Shown here one piece after another: positions 1-10,480 of a DNA stretch of 64,000 nt; within the stretch, counting starts at the first letter, position 1, and every line of letters begins with the position of its first letter. A program made the position numbers and the translations under genes. The notes below the pieces were generated by a model. That model had not been told where the DNA came from and did not search any database. It saw only the letters and a list, made by a program, of their open reading frames with translations. Source of the DNA: Mugil cephalus (taxonomy: Eukaryota > Chordata > Actinopteri > Mugiliformes > Mugilidae). The stretch is from NCBI RefSeq assembly GCF_022458985.1, contig NC_061774.1, forward strand, positions 11,212,616 to 11,276,615, written 5' to 3'.

Positions 1-370
1 CTGTCACCACTGTGTGCTGCCCTGAGGAGGAACGACTTATTGGTCAACTGGCATCTATTTTGATAATGACTGTAATAGTTATCAACACAAACATTTGTCA
101 GTTTGCCAGTATTGTAAGCAGAATATGTTCCAGTTTGGGACACGAGACACAATTTGAAGATGTCTAATTGGGAAATTATGATGGATTTTTGTGGGATTTT
201 CTGACACTTTACAGATATTTAACAAATCAACTGGAACCCCAGCACAACATCATAAATTGGAGTAACCCCGTTTGCAAGCATGTGCTATGTTCAAGTGTCC
301 TTGAGCAGGGCAACCACTATTATCTCCACAACAACAGCTCAGCACTGTGCTTATTCCATTCTTTTTGTTA

Positions 371-402
<32 letters not shown>

Positions 403-3155
403 TCCATGTGGTGGTGATAAAAGCGATAAAGATGAACTGATCCTAAGCTCAACCAACCATCGCAAACAAAAGCTTCCTTAATGATAATGAGATTAGTATA
501 TGAAAAAAATGGTAAACTAAAAAAGAAACATTACTGAGCGGAACACAAATGTCATAAACATAATCTTTTTTAAAAAAAAAAAAAAAAAAACGCGCTTTCC
601 CATCTGTTTATCTGACAGCCCACATGTGCAGTCTGGATGCAACATGTGCACACAGACATTTCAGCAGCTTAAGAAGGATGTCCTTGAACTCCGCTGACAA
701 GAGTTTCCTCTAAGCAGTTCCCCCTCCCAAATAACATTTAATCACAAAAAAAAAGAGGGGAGAAAACTCCCCCTTTGTGCCTTTCAGTTTCTTCCTCTAT
801 GCCTCCCTCATCCAAGCAGCCCCCCCTCTTCCTCCTCAGAAACAACAGATCTGAAAGCAGCCCTCTTCCCCTTTCTTGTCTTTGCGAAGCCACTCCAGAG
901 CCATGTGAAGTCTGCCGATAGTGACGGCTCAAAGACGCCCTGCTAGTGGCTGCGGAGAACAGAGGAACGGGCGCTGACTGACTGGACGACGGTCGGGCCG
1001 GCGCACTGGTTTACATCTTCATTTCATCTTACGATCCCTTTTTCTTCACACCGCATAGGGTCCTGGGGCTCAGATCGCCAATGCGCTTTTGTGGAGAACT
1101 AGGCCTGTTAATGCTGATTCATCCCAGGGACGGTGAACCCAGACTGGACGGTTCTGATGGCGAGCGGACTCAGCCTCGTTCCTTCCTAGCGCGGTTGCTG
1201 GGGAAGACTGACACCATTTCTTTCACGACAGACGACTGAGTCAGACAGAGAAGTGAACTTAAGGGTATTAGCTGTCATCAAGACACAATTTGTTCATGTT
1301 ATTTACTTGACATGCAGTAACTTGAAACTAATATTTAGCAGAGACAAGCTGTAATTAGAAAAACATATTTTAGCCACATAATCAGCAAAGATGTCACATA
1401 ATAATATTAATGAAGGTCCATAAAGTGTGCAATGATGTCAGGTTGGGAGTGCACCCACTGTTAAAGCTACATGCCTGAAACTGGGGAGTAAAAGCAAAGG
1501 AGAAAATAGGAGTGGCTGAAACTGAGGCAAGACAGTGGGACACATTTTTAACACCCCTAAACACAAACCTGAACACATCCAGGATAAAGAGAAGACAAGA
1601 GGCGTAATACAATGACATTACCAACATGCAACAGCTAACCAGAATCTGTGATGTACTTACACATGCACGGTCCTTTATTCTGCTTAGACACACGGAAAAC
1701 ATTTCACACTCATCGACACACAACAACCTGGCCACAAAGAATGAGGCATGTGCAGCTGCTAGGAGCAATAAGGACAACGGCTCACACAGATGGGAAACGC
1801 ACTTTTTAAGTCGTTCGCAACGAACCAGGCTGTAGTCTGTCAGTTTGGGAAGCATACATTTCTGCAAGTGTCCACTCTGTGTGGCTTATTTTGGCTGTTT
1901 GGCAACAGCGCCGCTATTACTACACAGTGCCATTAAAAGGCTGCTTTCATTAATCCGGCACTCTTCTTCTTTTTTTTTTTTTTGCCTTTGAGGGAACCCA
2001 TTTTGGTGTAACAGAAGGTTTCTCTGGTTGCTCTCTAATGGTCAGCAATGAAAAAAGCTGCTGAACAATGAAAAGCAGTGTCAGTACCAGAAAAAAAAAA
2101 TAAAAAAAATAAGAAGCAAATAAAAAAAAAGCAGTTTCACACTGAATTCCATTTTTTGCTTTCACTTATGTCTTGAAGGCACGGGGAGTTTTTTTCGTTG
2201 TCTCCATATTCAGTCTGGATTGGGTAAAGAACTATTGATTTCATGATGAGGAAAAGCCAATTCAACTACTATCTGATTGATAGTGGTTGTTACGAATCAA
2301 TCTGACTTGACAAAGTAAGAAACCAGCACTGTGCAAATAAACTCTAACAGTTAATTTCTTTGCGTTTTGAAATAATACCAGCAATATTTACTCTACTTTG
2401 CCAAGAAAAATCAACTGACTAGTCAGGGACAAGTCAAAGCCTTGCGCATGTTGACATTTTCACTAAATAGTATGAAGGCTTTAGGATGCAAAGAAAATTA
2501 CCAAAAGTGAGAAATCTGGGTTTAAAAACAAAAAACAGAAAAAAAAGATAAAGCAGTTCAAAGACTTGTTTTCAAGGCTCTAATCAGAAATCTTATACAT
2601 CCATATAGAAAGGACTGAAGCATAAGCGTTTCATTAAAAGATTTACCTCATTGCTTATGAAATCTCCGGCTATACAGCTGGAATACTATTTAAGACACTT
2701 AACGGATAACCTGTGGCACAACTTTTCTTACCGCTCGCCTACATCCAGAGAAGTAACATAATGTGACCTGCAACTCATCAGAATACTTGGCTCATGCTAA
2801 GGAAAATTCAGCAGTGTTAAATTCCTACCGTGAGCCAAGATAACTTGCACTCGGAGGATAAAGGCAGACAGTGACATACGGGACAAAGTTCGTGAACCTA
2901 GTTTGCCCCGTTTACCTGGATCCTATCAGGAAGACCTCTACAGTAAAGCATCTCTAATAGCATGCAGCTGGCTTTGCAAGCAACAGCTGTCAGTGAAAGT
3001 CTTTTAGTTTCAATGTCCCCCAAGCCCGATGAGCTGCTAGTGGTTTTGCCTGCCCTCTCTGCCTGCCTGCATTCCCCAGTGGGGTGCACACTGTGTGAGT
3101 GGTGCAATGATGCATCCAGTCGGGCTGCAGGCCCTGTTCACTTCAGCTCGCTTAC
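1..3155. other. Non-coding stretch, probably first intron of the gene starting at 3449
   Basis: No convincing exon was found on either strand. The stretch lies directly downstream of a good splice donor on the minus strand (GCCG|gtaagc at 3156/3155), so it is inferred to be intron running off the left edge. It holds an (ATT)n microsatellite near 364-402 and several A or T homopolymers (near 570-588, 1970-1983 and 2090-2110). Short open frames here are T/A-rich or simple-sequence and look fortuitous. Confidence 0.5.
364..402. repeat. (ATT)n microsatellite
   Basis: About a dozen tandem ATT/TTA units are directly visible. They produce poly-Tyr or poly-Asn in chance reading frames. Confidence 0.9.
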
Positions 3156-3449
3156 CGGCTCCGGGGTGCCTGTGGGCTCCGTGGGAAGAGTGGCGCTGCG
3201 GCCCTGCGGACAGGTAGCTCCCCTGGGAGAGTGCTGCTGCGCTGGCTCTCCTGGTAGCTGCGACCTCCGTGATGCGGCGCCCAGCCGGGGGTTGCTCTGC
3301 TGCGGGTAGCTCACCCCTCCTCCGCTGGCGGTCATCAAGCTCCCGTTACCGACGGCGTTGCTGCCGCCGCCGTTGCTGCCGACGCTGCCGTTCATGGCGA
3401 AATGATAAAAACCAGACCGAGACCGCGACCGAGTCCTCGGGGGGTCCAT
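3156..3449 (-). CDS. First coding exon of an unidentified Arg/Ser/Gly-rich protein
   Basis: An open frame of 98 codons starts at ATG 3449 (MDPPRTRSRSRSG) and ends at a consensus donor, GAGCCG|gtaagc, in phase 0. The upstream in-frame codon at 3515 is GTG, so 3449 is the preferred start. The peptide has an RS-like Arg/Ser stretch at residues 5-12, a Gly/Asn/Ser-rich tract (about 20-45) and a Pro/Ser/Thr-rich tail. It shows no recognisable domain, signal peptide or membrane segment. The exon sits next to GC-rich, CpG-containing DNA (3.2-4.7 kb), as expected for a 5' exon at a promoter. The remaining exons should lie left of the window. I could not assign the family, and an unspliced chance ORF remains possible. 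Confidence 0.5.
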
Positions 3450-4700
3450 GGCTGGGAATGAGGAGGGCGGTGGTGGTGGATGGATGTGATGGAGGTAGAG
3501 GCTGGAGGGACGCACGTCCAGGAACCTCGCTTCTTCAGACGGCTTCCTCTGCCTCTCTACACCCCTACCCTGGTTACCTCTGCTGACGGCCCGGCACAGC
3601 GAGCGTTTTCAGGGGCATTTAAAGCTACTGTTTTAATATAACGAGGTGAGGTACCTGGAAGAGGTGGGTTCAGGGAAGCGCAGCCCTCATCTGTCGCACA
3701 AGCACCAGCTGCATCGACTCCATCCACTCTCCCTTTATATGTGTGGCTTAACTTGACGGAAACCGCGTCTTTCTTATTATTTTTTTTTTCAGACCACGTA
3801 CGAGAATTTAGTCTTCAAAAATAAAACAGCTATGTGAACACGTAGTATCAAAAAAAAAAGAATAATAATGAAAAAAAAACAATATCCCAAGAGGTATAAT
3901 GTCTCTCTTGGTTATCCGCGGTGTCCTCGTATACCAAGAACAACGACTGATGAACAAGTCTTCTTCTCTATTGTCTTTTCACAGTGAACACCATCAGTCT
4001 TTACCCACAGTAACATAAAGTGTTTATTATCCGCTTTATTCGCATGCATTTGGGTAGTTTACGAGCGAGCGCTACGTCGACGCCTATGTTAACAAACAAC
4101 TGAAGTTAATATTGCTCTTGGCTTCTAAAAAGCTGGCCAAGTTAAATACTTGAATCCGTCAACACAAGCAAGATGGCTAGCTGGCGAGCGTTAGCAAAGC
4201 CGTCTCGATGACTGGTGGTAAAACTAAGTTATTAGCACGGGTTCGTGAATAAATTACAACTAAACTGCGCCGACTAGCCTACTGTAAGTATTCAAGTAAC
4301 ACCCCTTGGCGTTGGTTAACTATACATGCTCGTTCATTAGCATAATTTCGATTTTCCCAGCTACCCAAGGCTAACAGGAAGCGGGGACTAGAGGGGAAAA
4401 CAAGTCCAACCGCGCCGACATTACAAGCCAGCTAACGTCGCGCTGCACCGATGTTATGCTAGTCTCTTGGAGTGCAAATAAGCGAATTACCTCTGGCCAC
4501 GCGAGAAAGTGGAAAGCTACATTGTCCGTCAAGTGAGACGGATAACATTTGTCTAATTTAAATCCCCTCTCGCAGTCGCTGAGGAGCGTCGTCTCTGGTC
4601 AGCGGGGAGTGTAGTGGAGATCAATCAATGGGAGGTTCACATCTCTGGCGAGTCGACACTAATCGATAACAGACACATATAACGTTCGTCATGAGACAAT
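3450..4700 (-). promoter_or_regulatory. Probable promoter / 5' UTR region of the gene starting at 3449
   Basis: The sequence has many CpG dinucleotides and GC-rich segments compared with its flanks, and repeated GCTAGC/TTAGC-type words (4.13-4.45 kb) like those seen upstream of kdm2a. No long open frame is present. It lies immediately upstream of a plausible first coding exon. No TATA box was convincingly placed. Confidence 0.4.
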
Positions 4701-5545
4701 TACGTGCTAACCTTCAAATAAAATATCGCAACCCATGAGCGTCGAAACGTTAAAACACGTACAATATATATCAGAGTCGGACTTAATTTATTAGCACCGT
4801 CTAAGGATGGTTTTAATTCGTTTGTTATCAGAGTTGACTACTTCTGTCTGGACAACCCCAGGCAGCTGCCCCCGCTCATTAATAATTCAGCAGCTTCATA
4901 TCAGAAATACTATAGGACCACGCTTTGAAAGCCGCTGGCTTCATACGCTTCTCAGGTAGATGTGCTTCACTTACACATACATACTCAGTCACTTACTACA
5001 TACACATACTCACCTATATACTATATAAACATAAGCGCGTTTCTACTCATCACACGTCCCAAAATCGTCTTGTTTCGTGCGCACAAAAGTAGGTTATTAT
5101 TACCCTTACAATATTTCCGATGCTCCTTTGTAAGGAGCTTTTATACAAATTTGGGCAATTGAACAAAGAAAATCATTATTACCATAAGACTAGCATTATA
5201 TTTAGAAAGATAAAACAATCACCTGCACCACATTATGATGTATAAGAATCAAAAAAGGCCCATGGTTTCTATCTATATTCAAAACAAGTTGAGAAAAGAC
5301 ATACAATTTGATAACAGTCAGTATCAGTTTTGCAGTTTAAAAATGAGGATGTAATAACCGAACATTGTTAAAATCAAAAAGTACAAATTAGTATCCTGCC
5401 TCGTTTTTTTGTACATAAAATAAATAAAGACATCAAGGAACAATGACACTTTTTAAATCAGTAAATTAAAAAAACATTTAGAAAAGACACATCATCTTCT
5501 TCTGTGGCGTACTCTTTGTCTTGGAAGAAAGAAGATTTTTCATTT
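4701..5545. other. Intergenic DNA between zcchc7 and the next minus-strand gene
   Basis: AT-rich sequence with no supported exon. It should contain the zcchc7 3' UTR. A minus-strand AATAAA (seen as tttatt near 4786) is one possible poly(A) signal, but the true end cannot be fixed from sequence alone. Confidence 0.4.
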
Positions 5546-5978
5546 CTAGCCTATGCCCACGTCACCATGGGGATACAAATCCCCACGTTTTGTCCCACCT
5601 CTTTTCTTCCACCTCTCTGCCTCTCTGCTTTTCTTGCTCTTTCTGGCACCTGTCTCTTCCTCTTCTTCTTTTGTGGAGGGGGGGTGCACTGTTTGTGCAG
5701 GCGGTGTCTTAGGGATCTGCATGGCGGCCTTCATCATCAGAGTCACCTCGAGTTCTCCCCAGTAGGCTCCCTCTCGCATGGCCTGGGCCTCCCTCCTCAG
5801 TCGCTCACCTCACGTCTCTCCCTGCGCCTCTCTGGCCACGTCTTCCTCCTGCCAGCTCTGGTACTACTCCATGTCTCCTGCTTTGTCTTGCTCCTTTCCT
5901 TGTCCTCACCACTCTCCCCTGTTTTTTCAGACAACTGGTCCGTATCTGAAGGGGGCGGCGGTCTAGGACTCTTAATCT
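5546..5978 (-). CDS. zcchc7: zcchc7 last coding exon (frame broken)
   Basis: The acceptor (tgttccag|AGATTAAG) completes a codon with the preceding exon end (AAAG|gtgacc). The frame then reads EIKSPRPPPPSDTDQLSEKT and a Lys/Arg/Glu-rich stretch, ending at TGA 5799-5797. Directly afterwards another frame is open from about 5810 to 5546 and reads like the same protein (ERLRREAQAMREGAYWGEL, then a basic Lys-rich tail). The basic tail resembles the charged C-terminus of ZCCHC7. One missing base near 5805-5815, in a G-rich run, would join them. This could be an assembly error or a genuine shortened end. Confidence 0.6.
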
Positions 5979-8900
5979 CTGGAACACACAGAAAAGACTT
6001 CCTTGATCAATGGTGTGATCCTGTTGTGTAGAATAACTACTGTTATATATTAACAGCAGGCCAAATTTAATGCTCCCTGAGACAGATGAACAAGGTGAAC
6101 AAGACATATTTTGCTTAAGAGCAGGTGGAGACTGAAAGACAGATTAAAATAAGAGGCCACCTGTTGTTACTTATGTCTGTTAAATTAAGTGAATGGATGC
6201 TAATGCAAGCAGAATAAAAATTAAGACCTTTATTTTCATTTGCTCACATCTCTCTATTTTTACTATACATCTCCATTAAATGTTCTGCTAAAATCTAGCC
6301 ATTGTGTTGTGTATCTGTAAAGAGTGACTCTTTGAGGGCTAGATATTTATTTTCAATCAGCTCAAGGTCAAGTTCCACCATTTCCACCAGACTCGGTTTT
6401 TGTATTGTGTCTTGCATCGGTGGCACCAGTCAGACTCCAGCCGACTCAGCATTGTTGTGTTGGCTACTCCAGCTCGCCTAATAGGTGACCAAAGTAAAGA
6501 AACTACAATACTTCAAAGGGCACGCAGGAGGCTTTTCTTTATTTTTTTTTTCTTATTTTACATCATCTGATCTAGACATTACAAAACATGACGATTGGTA
6601 GTTCTCACTAGCTTCCTAGCATCTGGGCTAAAAGCAAAAGTTATTCCTTTTTGCACATGAGCACAATGCACATGACTGCAACAAGTAGTCTTTGCATTGT
6701 AGATATGTGCAACTTTTTGGTTTTGGACTTGACATAACAATCTGCCTTCAATGCTGGTGTAGTTTATTCATGTTGCCCTGTTGTGTCTGTACCTTTATGT
6801 CATATTCACAATACGACACCTACACACCAGTACCTGCCAAACATTGACTACTAAATAAAAACTATGGTAATTCAGAGTTTGTAGTTTCCGGGGAAACAAG
6901 TTTAAGTGATTTTGCGTACAATAATGCACGTACAATACACAATAATATATGTTTGGTCACCTTTGACTCCTTTCTTGGTACGACGTTGGAGAATGTCCTG
7001 CACGGTGTCATAGCAGCAAACATAAGGCACTGAAGGGAAAGTGCCACTGACCATCCTCCGGCTAGTGCACTCCTGATACCAACAAAAAGACAGATGAATC
7101 GAATGAGAAGAGAAAAGCTGAAAGATGAATACAAAACTGAGAAAGCTGCTATCAAAAAGGAACAACTCATGAGGAAATGAGGGGGAGAAAGAGTGGATGC
7201 GATGGAGCAAGATGATTTATTAAAGAATGATCCAAAACAGAGAGAGACGGGGGAGACAATGGCATGTTGGATGGAGGAGGAACGATGTGAAGAAAGGGAA
7301 GCAACAGAAAGAGAGTATTTGCAAGTTTTAGTGAGGAAGGCTGAAAGAGGTGGTAGAAATAAGCGAAGTGCTGATTAAATGTATCACTTACATAGCCATA
7401 ATGTCCCTTTTTAGAGCAGTTGTAACAATGAGCATGGAATCTCTTGTGGTTGACGTTGGGCACAATCTGTGGTCTGAGGGGAACCTCTAACCTGATCTGG
7501 GGGGAAAATGGTGAAACAAATTCTATTTTAGACAGAAGGAAAAAAGGTTTGTATTACTCTTTGTTTTTCTGAAAAACAACCATGAATTTAGTTTCTTAAT
7601 TTCACCATGTAAATAAAAAAGTATGCTTGATTACGATAGCACATTGTTATTTGCTTGTAGCTCAATTAAATTGCATTATTATGGGCAAAATCATTAAAAT
7701 GTGTAACTATGTTTATACAGTAAGCCAGAAAGGTGTGTGCACGTTGCACGTTGGAAAGTGTAGGTAAATCAACTCACTGTCAAGTGGTAACTGTCCTCCA
7801 TGTGTCGGGGCAGGCCTGAAAAAAAAAAAACCCCAGAAACAGGAAAAAAAATACTTAACTCTCATAGGGCTTCACAAATTGGGCCCCACACACTCCTTCA
7901 GGCTACAGAACCTGCCTCGACAAACTCACAGTCAGAAAGGTGTCCTGTAATCCCACAGCGCTGGCAGTGCTGGTTCCACACTGGAGCATTTCACAGGGCC
8001 TGAGGCCATGGAAAGGCAGTCCACAGCTAGAGCAGGGGCGGCCCGGGGAGTCCCTCCGGATGTGGCCACTGGATCCCACAAAGGACACACGTGGGACATT
8101 TCTGCTGACAACAGTTTTTAAGAACATGTTAGGCTATGCTCTGTCACCCAACCTCTGCAGGTGAATGGGGGGCACTGGAGATTGCACGGAGAAGGGAGAG
8201 ACAAGTGTGTTCCTTTACTTTTTGGAAGTAGCAGCTTTTGGCCAGGTGTCCTGTCCTGTTGCAGACGTGACAGATCGTCAAGCGGCCGGGCGCGAAATAG
8301 CGGCTGGTCAGAGACTGATAGGCACCGTAACTAGGCAAGACGAAAGGACAAACAGAGATTTTTAAAAGGCCGCTCAAAGACTGCAGAAAAATGGTTTCTT
8401 TCCTTTCTCTAGCCCACGGTTTATTCGATACAAATAAGATCTCTTGCGGTATCTGTGAAAACTAATAGATGTCAAAGGTTACCCTTGTCTTTGTCTGATA
8501 CATCCCAGATATCTTTTAATGGTTTCACATTCTTGTCAGTTCTATCTGTATCTGTGTTTGAGAAAATACAAATGAGGCATTTGTCACACAGGCCCCAAAT
8601 ACGTACTTTTTGGAAAGATCTTTGCGTTTCCCAGGGGAGGGTTTCCTTGAACGAGAACCCAAACTTCTAAAAAAAAAAAAAATGGGGAAAAAAAAACAGC
8701 CCAAGCCCAGTAAATAAAAGTATAATATTAGGGGAAGGTTTTTCATTTTTGTAAATGCTTTCCCTTTTTTAAGGGGTTTTTAAATATTTAAATGAAAAAT
8801 TATCTTGCCTTTCTAAATGATCCAATTATTAGTATAACCAGTGCAAAAAAAACCTTAAACCTCTAAACCCAGTGAAGCCCAAATTTGCAGACAAGACAAA

Positions 8901-10480
8901 AAAAAAAATGTTTTGTCCCAAAAACCCTGTGTGACTACGGGGATCTTCATTTCTGTGAAGCGTTTATAAAAAAAAAAAATTTTCTGTGCATCCCAGAAAA
9001 ACTGAAAACTGGTGTTCTCCCACCAGAAAGCACAATATATCTACAAAAATGTATTTATATCAGGACTTGTTGCCCCTTTTTGGGGAAGGTTGTAACTTTA
9101 AATTAAACTTCACAGTCTGCTGCTGCAACAACCTTGTCTTTCAAAAAAAAAATTTGTCCTTTGATGAACAAGGGTCCATTTTTTAAGAAAAAGATGAGAC
9201 CCACCCCATGACCCTTCGACATTGTTAAAAAAAAGAAAAGAGTCAGACCCAGTTTTGTGGATAATTTCTTCTCTGCTTTTCTCATAAATTACCCCAACCC
9301 CCCCGGTAAGTGTTTCCCATTTCCAAAAATACTAGAAAGGTAAAATAGATTGCGGGATTGGGCCATTTCCCAAAATTTTTTTAACCCAAAAAAAAATTTC
9401 TATTTAGGATCTTTCATCCCCATGTTTTTGGTTTTCAAAAACCCCCATTCTGTCAGGATGCGGGAAATCTTTCGTGTTTTATTTTGAAATCTTTTTTCTT
9501 GCACAAAATTTTGTAGCGGCCCCTTTCTGGGGCCCCGGGGGTGTTCAAACATACTCCCCCTGGGGCCCAAAAAATTTTTCCCCCAGGGGGGCCTATCTGG
9601 CCCGGGGGAAAAAGAAAAACGTGCAAAGCGGGGGAAAAATTAAAAATTTAAAAGTTTAAAGAGAAAATTTTATTTCAATAAAATTTGGGGAAAAAACCCC
9701 CATAAAAATTTTTCAGGTTGTTGATAAAATGTTTTTTAAAAGGTTTTTCCCTAAAATGTAAACTTTTCCTAACATACACCTGTGTCTTTTATTTTATAGG
9801 TTATTATTCGTTATCTTATGCTCCTGCCGTTTTGGGATAAAATTTGGGGCTGAATGTGGCTCCTGACCAAAAATTTTTTCGAGGACCCCGGGATGTCTTT
9901 TCCCCTGTTTAAATTCCCCTCAGGTTTTATTTTTTGGGTTTGGGCTGTTTTTTTGGCTTTTTAAAACATAAAAATTTCTTTAATAGTTATTTTCCCCGCA
10001 CAAATTTTCAGGGAAAAAGGGCAAACCACTTGGGGGAAAAACGGGAATTTCTAACCTTCATCTCCAGGTCATCCTCGGAGCTTTTTCCCGTAGCTAAGGT
10101 TGAGCTGGATGCTCGAGCCCCCCACCTGGCTCCTTTTCCCCCAGGATCACCCAAATTCCTCAAGGGGTTTGGCCCCGGGTTCCCCCTCGTCGTCCTCCTG
10201 TGGTCATAAATTGGAGGACAGGCTGGTGTCCTCCCGAGATTTTTGCTGAGTGGAGGGAGAAGGCCAGGAGAAGGGGTGGAGAGTTTTCCCTCCTGGGGTT
10301 TTGTGGCTTGCTTGCAGCTCATGTCGTTTTTTTTGGCTGGTGGCTGAAATTAATTTCTCCTTCTGAACTCCTGGAGTCCCCAATGAAAAAGAGGTCGTCT
10401 TCGGCGGGTTTCCCTCACACCACCAACTTCTTTTTTCCTTAGCGCCGTCCATATTTATAAACCCAACGCGCGCGGGAACC
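5546..10480 (-). CDS. zcchc7: zcchc7: CCHC zinc-knuckle protein (Air1/Air2-like, TRAMP-type nuclear RNA surveillance)
   Basis: The family supplies the RNA-binding zinc-knuckle subunit of the nuclear TRAMP-like polyadenylation complex that feeds RNAs to the exosome. Exons read on the minus strand: 8607-8666; 8219-8330 (first knuckle, CHVCNRTGHLAKSC); 7930-8101 (CVLC..., CSSC..., CQRCGITGH knuckles); 7778-7815 (MEDSYHLT); 7392-7496 (HCYNCSKKGHYGY); 6961-7072 (ECTSRRMV...YVCCYDTVQ); last exon from 5978. The order of knuckles, the YHLT motif, the late CYNCxKKGHYGxEC knuckle and the CYYD-like block match vertebrate ZCCHC7, and exon phases agree across the joins. Upstream, a coding-like segment at about 10040-10330 (ending near donor ATGAAG|gttaga) may be an N-terminal exon, but lies in corrupted sequence. 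Oddities are two compensating frame breaks in exon 7930-8101, a Cys to Ser change there, and a frame break in the last exon. Start codon not determined. Confidence 0.8.
10040..10480 (-). CDS. zcchc7: Coding-like island, possible N-terminal exon of zcchc7
   Basis: This is higher in GC than its surroundings and open on the minus strand for about 100 codons. It contains acidic and Ser-rich pieces (GKSSEDDLEMK just before a possible donor at about 10058). In another frame it reads SPSTQQKSREDTSLSSNL and PQEDDEGEPGAKPLEE. Vertebrate ZCCHC7 N-termini are long, acidic and Ser-rich, and the position upstream of the knuckle exons fits. Homopolymer errors scatter the reading frame over all three phases, so no reliable protein can be given. 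Confidence 0.35.

Noticed and set aside
1394..1867. 157-codon minus-strand frame, Cys- and Phe-rich
   Set aside because: No domain, splice context or family resemblance. Composition looks like chance translation of intron.
3450..3515. Extension of the unidentified first exon upstream to 3515
   Set aside because: The codon at 3515 is GTG. The first in-frame ATG with good context is 3449.
5504..6031. 175-codon plus-strand frame, Ser/Leu/Pro-rich
   Set aside because: Antisense of the zcchc7 last exon, which is supported by splice phase and family character.
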